Assembly (NCBI GenBank): GCA_046154965.1
Contig: JBJXDY010000035.1
Location: 28,471 to 92,470 of the forward strand
Direction: 5' to 3'
From: DATKFM01 sp046154965
Lineage (GTDB): Bacteria; Pseudomonadota; Alphaproteobacteria; Dongiales; Dongiaceae
DNA length: 64,000 nucleotides
The position numbers and the translations under genes are program-made. Below, piece by piece: positions 52,877 through 61,780 of the stretch (its first letter is position 1; the number at the start of each line of letters is the position of its first letter). The notes beneath the pieces are model-generated. The model searched no databases. It was given only the letters and a program-made list of their open reading frames with translations, and had not been told where the DNA came from.

Positions 52877-55543
52877 TCAGCTGCTATTGCCTCCGCCATG
52901 CAACCCCAGCGTCACCCGCAAGACGCCATCCACCGCCACCGGCGACACCGCGAAGCCCAATCGCCGGCAGAGGTCGAGCATGGTTTCGTTTTCGGCCAGC
53001 ACGTCGCCGAAGATTTCGCCGAGGCCGCGGCTGCGGCCGTAGGCGATGATTTTTTGCATAAGCAGCGTGCCCAGCCCCTGCCCGGCCCAATCGTCGCGCA
53101 CCACCACGGCGAATTCGGCGCGAAGGTTGTCGGGATCCGACATCAGCCTGATGACTCCGTGGATATCCCCGCCGGCATCGGGGTCTGTCAGCAGCAGCGC
53201 CATCTCCCGCTCATAGTCGAGCTGGGTCAGCCGCGCCGCCATGGCGTGGGACATTTCCTTCAGCGGCGCGAAGAAGCGCAAGCGCACGGTGCGCGGCGAC
53301 AGCTTGGCGAAGGCTCGCAGGAAGGCCGGTTCATCCTCCGGCCGCACCGGCCGTAAACGCAGCATGCGGCCGCCGGCGGTGACCGTCTCTTCCAGCTCCT
53401 GCGGATAGGGCCGGATGGCGAAGCGCGCGGTGCCCGGTTTCTCGGGGTGCCGCACCCGCACCCGGGCGTCCAGCGCGATCACGCCGGAGGCATCCGCCAG
53501 CAGCGGATTGATATCCAGCTCCACCACTTCCGGCAACGCTGCAGCCAGATCCGAGATGCGCATCAGCGCCGCGGCAATGGCCTCGAGCGCCGCGGGCGGC
53601 CGGTCGCGGAATCCCTGGAGCAGCCGGTGGATCTTCGTCCGCGCCATCAGATCCCGCGCCAGGTTGAGATTCAGCGGCGGCAGCGCCACGGCGCGGTCGG
53701 CGAGCAACTCCGTCGCCACGCCGCCCTGGCCGAACAGCACCACCGGACCGAACTGCCGGTCGTCGATCAGGCCGAGGATGAGTTCATAGGCGTTCGGCCG
53801 CCGCACCATCGCCTCGACGGTGAAGCCGGTGACGCGCGCCGCCGGCTTCATGGCGCGGACACGCTCCAGCATCTTTTCCGCCGCGGTCTCGACGGCCACG
53901 GCACCCGCGAGATCGAGGATCACGCCGCCGACATCGGACTTATGGGAGATGTCAGGCGAGAGGATCTTCAGCGCGACCGGACCGCCGAGCTCTGCCGCCA
54001 GCGCGACCGCTTCTTGCGGCGTCGTTGCGGTCGAGATCGGATTCACCGGAATGCCGAAGGCGCCGATGACAGCCATCGCCTCCGGGCCCGTCAGCATTTC
54101 CCGGCCTTCGGCCAGGGCGTGCCTGATGATCGCCGTGGCTTTCTCCGGTTCGTCCGGCGCGGCGCCGCTCAGCGCGGGCGGCGTCTGCATCAATTGCTCC
54201 TGGCTGCGGCGGTACTCCACCAGGTGCATGAAGGCCCGCACCGCGTCCTCCGGCGTATCGAAGCTGGGCACGCCACGGGCCGCGAACAGGCGCTGCGCCT
54301 CGGCCGCGGCGGCGCCGCCGACCCAACTTGTCAGAACGGGCACCACCGCAGTCGCCGCCCGGCCGGCAATCGCCGCCGCCGATCTTGCGCCGGCCGCCAG
54401 AGCGGTCGGGCAGTTGAGGACGAGGATTCCGTCTGCACCCGGTTCTTTCAGCAGTGCCTCCAGCGCCGCGCCATAGCGCGCTTCATCGGCATCCCCGACG
54501 ATGTCGACGGGATTGCCGTGAGACCACGCCGCCGGCAGGACCGCATCGAGGCGCGCCAGCGTTTCCGCCGAGAGATCCGCCAGATGGCCCTTGCGGTCGA
54601 TGAGGGCATCGGTGGCGAGGATGCCGATGCCGCCGCCATTGGTCAGGATGGCGAGCCGGTCGCCGCGGGGAGACCGGCATTTCGCCACGGTTTCCGCGGC
54701 ATCGAACAGCTCCTCCAGCTCCAGCACCCGCAGCATGCCGGCCCGGCGGAAGGCGGCATCGTAAACAAGATCGACGCCGGCCAGCGCACCGGTGTGGGAG
54801 GCCACCGCGCGTGCGGTTTCCGCATGGCGGCCCGGCTTGATGACGATCACCGGCTTGGACCGCGCCGCCAGCCGCGCCGCCGACATGAACTTCCGCGCCT
54901 GGGTGACCTGCTCCATATAGAGCAGGATCGCCGTCACGGCCCCATCGGCCGCGAGATAGTCGAGCATGTCGCCGAAATCCACGTCGGCCATATCGCCCAG
55001 GGATACCAGATGAGAGAAGCCGATGCCTCGCGGCGCCGCCCAATCGATGATCGAAGCGATGATGGCGCCGGACTGCGCCACCAGCGCGATGCCGCCACTG
55101 GCCGGTTGGAGATGGCTGAAGCTGGCGTTGAGCCCAGCCGGCGGCGCCATCACGCCCAGGCAGTTCGGCCCGGCGATCCGCAGCAACTGCGGCCGCGCCG
55201 CCGCCAACATGGCCTGGCGCAGCTCGCCGGTGAATCCCGCTGAAATCACGACGGCGCCCTTCGTGCCCCGCGCAGCCGCCCGTTCAACGATGCCGGGCAC
55301 GGTCGGCGCCGGCGTCGCGATGACAGCCAGATCGGGCGCCTCCGGCAGCGCGGCAAGCGACGGATACGCCGTCAATCCCTGAAGCTCTGCGTGCTTCGGG
55401 TTTACAGGGTAGATCGGCCCTTTGAAGCCGGCTTCGCGCAGATTGCGCAGCACCATGGCGCCGATGGACCCGGCGCGATCGCTGGCGCCGATCAGCGCCA
55501 CCGAGCGCGGCCGGAACAGCGAATCCAGATTGCGGATGGTCAT
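52877..55543 (-). CDS. NDP-forming acyl-CoA ligase fused to a GNAT acetyltransferase
   Basis: 888 residues. In order: CoA-binding and ligase domains (SVALIGASDR, GPNCLGVMAP), the phospho-histidine loop A-S-H-T-G-A-L-A-G, an ATP-grasp domain (about 480-690, with ISHKSDVGGVILDL and MVRRPNAYELILGLI), and a C-terminal GNAT domain (about 720-885, with VRDDWAGQGLGTLLMQKIIAYGRSRG). In Salmonella the same architecture is the lysine acetyltransferase Pat, which has lost the catalytic histidine and regulates acyl-CoA synthetases. Here the histidine is present, so ligase activity may be retained. The ATG at 55543 (MTIRNLDSLFRP) starts the CoA-binding domain properly; the longer frame is discarded. Confidence 0.9.
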   Translation of the reverse strand: MTIRNLDSLFRPRSVALIGASDRAGSIGAMVLRNLREAGFKGPIYPVNPKHAELQGLTAYPSLAALPEAPDLAVIATPAPTVPGIVERAAARGTKGAVVISAGFTGELRQAMLAAARPQLLRIAGPNCLGVMAPPAGLNASFSHLQPASGGIALVAQSGAIIASIIDWAAPRGIGFSHLVSLGDMADVDFGDMLDYLAADGAVTAILLYMEQVTQARKFMSAARLAARSKPVIVIKPGRHAETARAVASHTGALAGVDLVYDAAFRRAGMLRVLELEELFDAAETVAKCRSPRGDRLAILTNGGGIGILATDALIDRKGHLADLSAETLARLDAVLPAAWSHGNPVDIVGDADEARYGAALEALLKEPGADGILVLNCPTALAAGARSAAAIAGRAATAVVPVLTSWVGGAAAAEAQRLFAARGVPSFDTPEDAVRAFMHLVEYRRSQEQLMQTPPALSGAAPDEPEKATAIIRHALAEGREMLTGPEAMAVIGAFGIPVNPISTATTPQEAVALAAELGGPVALKILSPDISHKSDVGGVILDLAGAVAVETAAEKMLERVRAMKPAARVTGFTVEAMVRRPNAYELILGLIDDRQFGPVVLFGQGGVATELLADRAVALPPLNLNLARDLMARTKIHRLLQGFRDRPPAALEAIAAALMRISDLAAALPEVVELDINPLLADASGVIALDARVRVRHPEKPGTARFAIRPYPQELEETVTAGGRMLRLRPVRPEDEPAFLRAFAKLSPRTVRLRFFAPLKEMSHAMAARLTQLDYEREMALLLTDPDAGGDIHGVIRLMSDPDNLRAEFAVVVRDDWAGQGLGTLLMQKIIAYGRSRGLGEIFGDVLAENETMLDLCRRLGFAVSPVAVDGVLRVTLGLHGGGNSS

Positions 55544-55726
55544 GAATCGATCATATCGAGGGTCTTCGGTTTCCGGCGGGCATGACCGGTGGATAGCGAA
55601 GAAGCCATAGCCTTGCGGCCGCGGCAATCGCGTTGATGTCAATCAAGGCCGCTGATGTCATGCTGGACTCCCTCGACAAGGCAAATGCCCGCCGGCAAGT
55701 GGGCTCAAATTGCGGAGATAGCGAGC

Positions 55727-56719
55727 ATGGAGGCATCCCGGTCGCACCGCCCGGTAGCAATCGGCCATACCGCCGGATTCCATACCCTGCGCGACATCCC
55801 CGTCGCCGTCGCCGGCGAGACCGCCGGCGACATCCAAACGCGCCTGGCGCAGCGGCGTTACGATCTCGTCGATCCGATTTTTCTTTGCGATGACCAGCGG
55901 CGGCCGCTGGGCCACTGCCGCCTGACCGATATCCTGACGGCGCCACCATCGCAGCCTGTCAATGAGCTGCTGCGCGATGAACTGCCGGCGATTCCAGAAT
56001 CCATGGATCAGGAACATGCGGCGGCATTGGCGCGGCGGCATCACCTGACCGCCCTGCCGGTCACGGACAGCGCCGGCCGCCTGATCGGCTGTGTGCCGCC
56101 GGCGGCGCTCATCGATATCAGCCGCCACGAGCATGCGGAGGATATCAGCCGCCTGGCCGGCATCGTGCATCACACCGATCACGCGCGCATCGCCGCGGAA
56201 GCGTCGCCCTGGCGGCGGTTACGGGGCCGGCTGCCATGGCTGTTCGTCGGACTTGCGGGCAGCATGATCGCCACCAGCGTCATGGCTCATTTCGAACAGA
56301 TGCTGGCGAGCCAGTTGGCGGTCGCGTTCTTCATTCCCGCCATTGTCTATCTCGCCGACGCGATCGGCACCCAGACCGAAGCGGTCGCGGTGCGTGCGCT
56401 TTCTCAACCTCATGGATCGATGGTGCATATGCTCGTCGGCGAAGTGGCGACCGGCGCGATGATCGGCGCCGTGCTCGGCGCCATCACCTGGGCGATTGTC
56501 TTTGCCGCCTTTCACGACACGCGCCTGGCATCGGCGGTGGGCGCCGCCATTTTTGTCGCAGGATCATTGGCCACGACTTGCGGGCTCCTGCTACCATGGC
56601 TCTTATCCAAGCTGGGCGCCGATCCGGCCTTCGGCAGCGGCCCCGTGGCCACCGTCATACAGGATGTCCTGAGTTTACTGGTTTACTTTTTGATCGTCGG
56701 ATGGCTGTTCGGCATTTGA
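55727..56719 (+). CDS. MgtE-type divalent cation channel lacking the N domain
   Basis: 330 residues. Two CBS domains (about 10-145) are followed by five membrane segments (about 165-330). The pore region ends LPWLLSKLGADPAFGSGPVATVIQDVLSLLVYF, with the aspartate that coordinates magnesium in MgtE, and an IGTQTEAVAVRAL box in place of NAGNQ. The usual 130-residue MgtE N domain, which helps sense magnesium, is missing. The ATG at 55727 is supported by GGAG ten bases upstream. It would be an inner-membrane Mg2+ (or other M2+) importer with altered gating. It is divergent from the ligase gene. Confidence 0.88.
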   Translation: MEASRSHRPVAIGHTAGFHTLRDIPVAVAGETAGDIQTRLAQRRYDLVDPIFLCDDQRRPLGHCRLTDILTAPPSQPVNELLRDELPAIPESMDQEHAAALARRHHLTALPVTDSAGRLIGCVPPAALIDISRHEHAEDISRLAGIVHHTDHARIAAEASPWRRLRGRLPWLFVGLAGSMIATSVMAHFEQMLASQLAVAFFIPAIVYLADAIGTQTEAVAVRALSQPHGSMVHMLVGEVATGAMIGAVLGAITWAIVFAAFHDTRLASAVGAAIFVAGSLATTCGLLLPWLLSKLGADPAFGSGPVATVIQDVLSLLVYFLIVGWLFGI

Positions 56720-56783
56720 TTCAGGTCAAGGCGCCGCGCGGCTGCGCCATCCATCTATGCGGCGGGAAAGCGGAGATATCGAG

Positions 56784-57167
56784 ATGATGGTAAAGCTCCA
56801 GAAAATCCGGCTCGAATTGGCGCGCACCAAGGATGCGCCCGAGGGCAATCCGCGCCACGGCTATGAGCTGGTGGCGCCGCTGGATAAGGACGGCCATCTG
56901 GACGGCAAGGCCTGGCCCTCGGTGCAGCAGCTCTGCACCGTGCGGCGCTTCGTGCCCGACGACATCGACGAGCATGGGCTGCTGATCCACAGCCGCGGCA
57001 AGCAATGGGCCTTCTCCTATGAGATCGGCGAAGAGGACGATGAGCCGATCTACCGCCTCGCCGACCATCGTTTCGCCATCGGCGAGTATGTCTCGATCAC
57101 CGAGCATGACGGCGTGACGCGGCCATTCAAAGTCGTTTCCGTCGCGCCGCACCGGATCGGCGTCTAG
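56784..57167 (+). CDS. small conserved hypothetical protein, 127 aa
   Basis: 127 residues, acidic, cytosolic, no signal or membrane segment. The pattern (KLQKIRLELARTKDAPEGNPRHGYELVAPLD, CTVRRFVPDD, WAFSYEIGEEDDEPIYRLADHRFAIGEYVSI, FKVVSVAP) is recognisable as a widespread alphaproteobacterial protein of unknown function; I recall the pattern but cannot cite a family. The ATG at 56784 has GGAG eight bases upstream. It starts 64 bases after the MgtE-like gene and 137 bases before the second CocE gene, so it may be co-transcribed with either. Confidence 0.78.
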   Translation: MMVKLQKIRLELARTKDAPEGNPRHGYELVAPLDKDGHLDGKAWPSVQQLCTVRRFVPDDIDEHGLLIHSRGKQWAFSYEIGEEDDEPIYRLADHRFAIGEYVSITEHDGVTRPFKVVSVAPHRIGV

Positions 57168-57304
57168 CGCATTCGCATCTCCGGCTGCTGTCGCGGCGCG
57201 GCATTTGACAGATGCCGCGCGGACCGGTTCCATGGCGTTCGAAAACGAACGGGAGAATCCCGTGCCGGACGCAGAAGCCGGCGCGGCACAAGGGAGAACC
57301 GCCG

Positions 57305-59353
57305 ATGCCGGAAGCCGCCCGCCCCACTGCCACCGCCAACCGCGACGTCGACGGCAAGTTCCGCGAGGTGGAGCTGCATTGGATTCCCATGAGCGACGGC
57401 CGCCGGCTGGCGGCGCGGCTGTGGATCCCCAACGGCGCCGACGCCGCTCCGGTGCCGGCGATCCTTGAATATATTCCGTACCGGCGGCGCGACGGCACGC
57501 GGCTGGGCGACGATCCCATGCATGGCTGGTTCGCCGCCAACGGCTATGCCTGCGCCCGCGTCGATATCTGCGGCAGCGGCGATTCCGACGGCCTGCTCCA
57601 TGACGAGTATCTGCAGCAGGAACAGGACGACGCCTGCGACATCATCGCCTGGCTGGCAAAGCAGCCCTGGTGCAACGGCAATGTGGGGATGATCGGCATC
57701 TCCTGGGGCGGCTTCAACGGATTGCAGGCTGCCTATCGTCAGCCACCGGCACTTAAAGCCGTGGTCACCATGTGCTCCACCGTCGACCGCTACAACGACG
57801 ACGTGCATTACATGGGCGGCTGCCTTTTGAGCGACAACATGGATTGGGGCGGCGCCTTCTTTTCCGTGGCCAATGTGCCGCCCGATCCGCGGATGGTGGG
57901 TCCGGGCTGGAAGGAACAGTGGCTGAAGCGGCTGGAAATCGCCGAGGCCTTTCCGGCAAAGTGGCTGCAGCATCAGCGCCGCGACGCGTTCTGGCGCCAT
58001 GGCTCGGTCTGCGAGGATTACGGCAAGCTCAAAGCGGCCATCCTCGCCGTCGGCGGCTGGGCCGATGGCTATACGGCGGCGGTGTTCCGGCTGGTGGAGA
58101 ATCTCAATCGGCCGGATTGCAAGGGCATTGCCGGGCCCTGGGGCCATCTGGATCCCTATCGCGGCATTCCCGGCCCGCCCATCGGCTTCCTGCAGGAATG
58201 CAAGCGCTGGTGGGACCGCTGGCTGAAGGGGATCGATACCGGCGTGGAGAAAGACCCGGCGTTGCGCCTCTGGCTGCAGGACTATGTGCCGCCGAAGTCG
58301 CACTATGACGTGCGGCCGGGGCGTTGGATCGCCCTGGAAAAATGGCCCTCCGCCGGCGTCGATCGGCAGACCTGGGCGCTGAACGCGGACGGACTTTCGC
58401 CGAAGCCCGGCGCGCCCGCCGCGCTCAAGATCTGCTCGCCGCAGACGACCGGCCTGGCCGGCGGCGAATGGTGCCCCTACGGCCTGGGCAAGGTGGCGCC
58501 GGAGATGCCGCTGGATCAGCGCATCGACGATGCCGGGTCCCTGGTGTTCGATTCGGCGCCGCTGGAGAATCATGCCCTGCTGGTGGGCGATCCGGTGGCG
58601 CGGCTGGAGCTTTCCGCCGGCAAGCCGCTGGCCTTCGTGGCCGTGCGGCTGAGCGATGTGGCGCCCGACGGCCAGGTCACCAAGGTGACCTATGGCCTGC
58701 AGAACCTGGCGCAGCGGGCCAGCCAGGCCGAGCCGTCGAAGCTGGTGCCGGGACAGCGCTATCAGATCCGCGTGCGGCTGAACGAGATCGCCCATCAGTT
58801 CGAGCCCGGGCACCGCATCCGCATTTCGGTGTCGACCAGCTATTTCCCGCTGGCCTGGCCGTCGCCGGAGCCGGTGACGCTGACGCTGCAGGCTGGCGAG
58901 AGCTCCATCGAGCTGCCGTTCCTGCGCAAGGAGGCGCTGAAGGTGGTCGAGCCGTTCGAGCCGGCGGAGCAGGCGCGGCCGCGCCCGTCGACGGTGCTGG
59001 CGGCCGGCCACGACACGCGGGAGATCCACCACGATCTCGCCACCGGCCGCGTCACCATGCGCATCTCCCGCGACGACGGCTGGACGCGCATCGAGGATAT
59101 CGGCACCGAGGTCGCCTATGCGAAATCGAAGGAGGAGAGCATCATCGAAGGCGATCCCCTGTCGAAGCGGGAGGCGGTGACCACCAGCCACAGCTTCCGC
59201 CGCGGCGACTGGAATGCGCGGCTCGACACCAAGATCGTCATGACCTGCGACAAGGAAAACTTCTACCTGCAGTCGGACATCGACGCCTATGCCGGCGGCG
59301 CGCGGATCTTCAGCCGCTGCAAGCAGCACAAGATTCCGCGGGATTACATTTGA
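57305..59353 (+). CDS. CocE/NonD family serine hydrolase, paralogue of the gene at 50.2 kb
   Basis: 682 residues, cytosolic. The nucleophile is in GISWGGFN, the acid in GGWADG and the histidine in GPWGHLDPYRG, followed by the beta jelly-roll domain. It shares long stretches with the hydrolase at 50157 (for example DGRRLAARLWIP against DGTRLAARLWLP, DVHYMGGC, and the RIFSR ending), so the two arose by duplication. The ATG at 57305 is chosen because GGGAG lies about eight bases upstream. Two such hydrolases so close suggests related but distinct substrates. It is followed by a long inverted-repeat element and then an acyl-CoA dehydrogenase gene. Confidence 0.9.
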   Translation: MPEAARPTATANRDVDGKFREVELHWIPMSDGRRLAARLWIPNGADAAPVPAILEYIPYRRRDGTRLGDDPMHGWFAANGYACARVDICGSGDSDGLLHDEYLQQEQDDACDIIAWLAKQPWCNGNVGMIGISWGGFNGLQAAYRQPPALKAVVTMCSTVDRYNDDVHYMGGCLLSDNMDWGGAFFSVANVPPDPRMVGPGWKEQWLKRLEIAEAFPAKWLQHQRRDAFWRHGSVCEDYGKLKAAILAVGGWADGYTAAVFRLVENLNRPDCKGIAGPWGHLDPYRGIPGPPIGFLQECKRWWDRWLKGIDTGVEKDPALRLWLQDYVPPKSHYDVRPGRWIALEKWPSAGVDRQTWALNADGLSPKPGAPAALKICSPQTTGLAGGEWCPYGLGKVAPEMPLDQRIDDAGSLVFDSAPLENHALLVGDPVARLELSAGKPLAFVAVRLSDVAPDGQVTKVTYGLQNLAQRASQAEPSKLVPGQRYQIRVRLNEIAHQFEPGHRIRISVSTSYFPLAWPSPEPVTLTLQAGESSIELPFLRKEALKVVEPFEPAEQARPRPSTVLAAGHDTREIHHDLATGRVTMRISRDDGWTRIEDIGTEVAYAKSKEESIIEGDPLSKREAVTTSHSFRRGDWNARLDTKIVMTCDKENFYLQSDIDAYAGGARIFSRCKQHKIPRDYI

Positions 59354-59777
59354 ACTGGCGGGAAGCCGACTTACGACTTTGAACCACAGCGGCACAGGGA
59401 CACAGAGGTTCACAGGGAAGAACAAAGGTTTTGCCGCAGATGAACGCAGATGAACACAGATATGCCGAGATTTGCAGAGAGGCCGTGCATCGCCTGCACA
59501 GCTGAATTGCTTGCGCGCCTTCGGCGCGCAGAGACCCGTCAACCGACGCGCCGCGCCGCCCCCGATTTTCTAGACGCGAAGCATCTGTGTTTATCTGCGC
59601 TCATCTGCGGCTAAGTCTGCTTACTTTCTTCTCAGCGAACATCTGTGTCTCTGTGGTTCAAAGTTGCAATACCGGACGCCATGTCGGGATTCATCCCGTC
59701 CATGCCGCTGGCAGCCAAGGTCAGATAGCGCAAATCTCTAGATTTCCCGGGCCTGCCGCCGGCCTCGGAGTCTGCCC
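59354..59777. other. intergenic region dominated by a large inverted repeat, 424 bases
   Basis: Lies between the second CocE-type gene and the acyl-CoA dehydrogenase gene. About 290 of its bases are the inverted-repeat element listed separately; the final 110 bases before the next start hold the promoter region by position, but I see no clear motif. Confidence 0.55.
59376..59664. repeat. long imperfect inverted repeat of the 'TTTGAACCACAG' dispersed type
   Basis: The outer arms ACTTTGAACCACAG (59376-59389) and CTGTGGTTCAAAGT (59651-59664) match perfectly. An inner arm of 29 bases at 59433-59461 matches the complement of 59583-59611 at 27 of 29 positions (core: GCCGCAGATGA and CACAGAT). The arms enclose about 120 bases of unrelated sequence. 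From memory, the same outer sequence is scattered through intergenic regions of many unrelated bacteria; its origin is unsettled. On RNA it would fold into a very long hairpin. Confidence 0.8.
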
Positions 59778-60935
59778 ATGCAATTCGGCCTGACGACGGA
59801 ACAACAGATGCTCGTCGACAGCGTGCGCGCGTTCGTCGACGCCGAGCTCATGCCCTATGAGGACGAAGTCGAGCGCACGGACAAAGTGCGGCCGGAGCTG
59901 ATCCAGCAGATCAAGACCAAGGCGCTGCAGGCCGGTTTCTATGCCGCGAACATGCCGGAAGATCTGGGCGGCGGCGGCCTTGATCACGTGGCGCTGGCGC
60001 TGATGGAGCGGGAGCTGGGCCGCACCAGCTTTGCCCTGCAATATGCGGTCGCGCGGCCGTCGAACATCCTGCGCGCCTGCAAAGGCGAGCAGATCGAGCG
60101 CTATCTGAAACCGGCGATCCGCGGCGAGCGGGTGGAATGCCTGGCGCTGACCGAGCCCAATGCCGGGTCGGACCTGCGTTCCATGCAGACGCGCGCCGAG
60201 CGGCAGGGCGACGACTATGTGGTCAACGGCACGAAACATTTCATCTCCTATGCCGATGTCGCCGATTTCATCGTGCTGTTCGCCGCCAGCGGCGTGGAAG
60301 AGACAGCGAAGGGCAACAAGAAGCGCATCACCTCGTTCCTGGTGGACAAGGGCACGCCGGGCCTCGACGTGCGGCTCGGGCCGCGCTCGGTCTCCCATCG
60401 CGGCTTCCACCATTGCGAGCTGGTCTTCACCAATTGCCGCGTGCCGGTCAGCCAGATCCTGGGGGAGGAGCATCGGGGATTCGATGTCGCCAACACCTGG
60501 CTGGGCGCCACGCGCCTGACCGTCGCCGCGCAATGCGTCGGCCGCGCGCAGCGGGCGCTGGACAAGGCGACGCAGTGGGCGGCGACGCGCAAGCAGTTCG
60601 GCCAGACCATCGGCAAGTTCCAGGGCACCAGCTTCAAGCTGGCGGATATGGCGACGGAGATCGCGGCGGCCGAACTTCTGGTCCTCCAGGCCGCCTGGAA
60701 GAGCGACCAGGGCACGGTGCAGGACCAGGACTATGCCATGGCCAAGCTCTATGCCACGGAGATGCTGGCGCGGGCCACCGACCATGCGGTGCAGATCTTC
60801 GGCGGCATGGGGCTGATGGAAGAGGTGGGCGTGGAGCGGCTCTGGCGCGACGCCCGGGTCGAGCGCATCTGGGACGGCACCTCGGAAATCCAGCGGCATA
60901 TCATCTCGCGGGCCCTGTTGCGGCCCCACGAATAG
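59778..60935 (+). CDS. acyl-CoA dehydrogenase
   Basis: 385 residues, full length. Family marks are the flavin-site signature LALTEPNAGSDLRSM (about 118-132), VVNGTKHFISYADVADFIVL, RKQFGQTIGKFQGTSFKLADMA, and the C-terminal AVQIFGGMGLMEEVGVERLWRDARVERIWDGTSEIQR. The probable catalytic glutamate is in GLMEEVG. It oxidises an acyl-CoA at the alpha,beta position using FAD and passes electrons to ETF. The alternative oxidase gene follows 94 bases later, but a functional link is not shown. Chain length or branched-chain specificity cannot be told from sequence. Confidence 0.95.
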   Translation: MQFGLTTEQQMLVDSVRAFVDAELMPYEDEVERTDKVRPELIQQIKTKALQAGFYAANMPEDLGGGGLDHVALALMERELGRTSFALQYAVARPSNILRACKGEQIERYLKPAIRGERVECLALTEPNAGSDLRSMQTRAERQGDDYVVNGTKHFISYADVADFIVLFAASGVEETAKGNKKRITSFLVDKGTPGLDVRLGPRSVSHRGFHHCELVFTNCRVPVSQILGEEHRGFDVANTWLGATRLTVAAQCVGRAQRALDKATQWAATRKQFGQTIGKFQGTSFKLADMATEIAAAELLVLQAAWKSDQGTVQDQDYAMAKLYATEMLARATDHAVQIFGGMGLMEEVGVERLWRDARVERIWDGTSEIQRHIISRALLRPHE

Positions 60936-61029
60936 CCGGCCCTGCGACATCCCGTAGCGGCGGAATCAGGCTTGCCGCGGAGCGCTGAATGCCCAAGTTA
61001 GAAGCATCGGCGGCCAGGGAGGATTCCTC

Positions 61030-61683
61030 ATGTCGCGCGGTTCTGCTGCTCTCAATCTGACCAGCCATCATCAGCCGGCCGGCCTGTCCGACCGCATCGC
61101 CCTCCTCTTCGTCAAATTCCTGCGCTTCATTGCCGACAACTTCTTCGCCAGGCGCTATGGCCATCGCGCCGTCGTGCTGGAGACCGTCGCCGCCGTGCCC
61201 GGCATGGTGGGCGGCATGCTGAACCATCTGAAGAGCCTGCGGCGCATGCAGGACGACCGCGGCTGGATCAAGACGCTGCTGGACGAGGCCGAGAACGAGC
61301 GCATGCATCTCATGACTTTCATCGCCGTGGCGCAGCCGAACTGGTTCGAGCGCGCGCTGGTGCTGCTGGTGCAGGGCGTGTTCTTCAACTGCTTTTTCGT
61401 GCTGTATCTGTTCGCGCCGCGCACCGCGCACCGGATCGTGGGGTACTTCGAGGAAGAGGCCGTGGTCAGCTACAGCCAATACCTGGCGGAGATCGAGGCT
61501 GGCCGGCATGCGAACCTGCCGGCGCCGCGCATCGCCATCGATTATTGGGGCCTGGCGCCGGACGCGCGGCTGCGGGAGGTGGTGATCGCCGTGCGCGCCG
61601 ACGAAGCCGGCCATCGCGACGTCAATCACCGCTTCGCCGATGAACTGGCGGGCGCCGCCGGATCTTCGGCGGCCGTGGCGTAG
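61030..61683 (+). CDS. alternative oxidase (cyanide-insensitive quinol oxidase)
   Basis: 217 residues. All four diiron ligand motifs of AOX are present: LETVAAVPGM, NERMH, EEEAV and ADEAGHRDVNH. Two hydrophobic stretches fit an interfacial membrane protein. The enzyme oxidises ubiquinol directly with oxygen and does not pump protons, bypassing the cytochrome chain. AOX is typical of mitochondria but also occurs in some alphaproteobacteria. The ATG at 61030 has GGAGG seven bases before it. It is convergent with the CaiD-like gene; a hairpin with a weak T-rich tail lies between them. Confidence 0.95.
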   Translation: MSRGSAALNLTSHHQPAGLSDRIALLFVKFLRFIADNFFARRYGHRAVVLETVAAVPGMVGGMLNHLKSLRRMQDDRGWIKTLLDEAENERMHLMTFIAVAQPNWFERALVLLVQGVFFNCFFVLYLFAPRTAHRIVGYFEEEAVVSYSQYLAEIEAGRHANLPAPRIAIDYWGLAPDARLREVVIAVRADEAGHRDVNHRFADELAGAAGSSAAVA

Positions 61684-61738
61684 GCATGCGCGGTGCAGCA
61701 TCCCGCCGGAGCGCCGGGGGGGGGCTTGGTGGATCAGA

Positions 61739-61776
61739 CGGCCGGCAGGGGAGATTTTTCCGGCCGATTCTTTATT
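61739..61776 (+). terminator. possible terminator of the alternative oxidase gene
   Basis: A perfect seven-base-pair stem (61739-61745 with 61760-61766, 14-base loop) is followed by ATTCTTTATT. It lies 56 bases after the oxidase stop. The tail is not a clean T-run and the loop is long, so termination is only plausible. Confidence 0.45.
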
Positions 61777-61780
61777 GCCG

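Noticed and set aside
57164..59542. 792-codon minus-strand frame opposite the second CocE gene
   Set aside because: Same reason: antisense shadow of a gene with intact catalytic residues.
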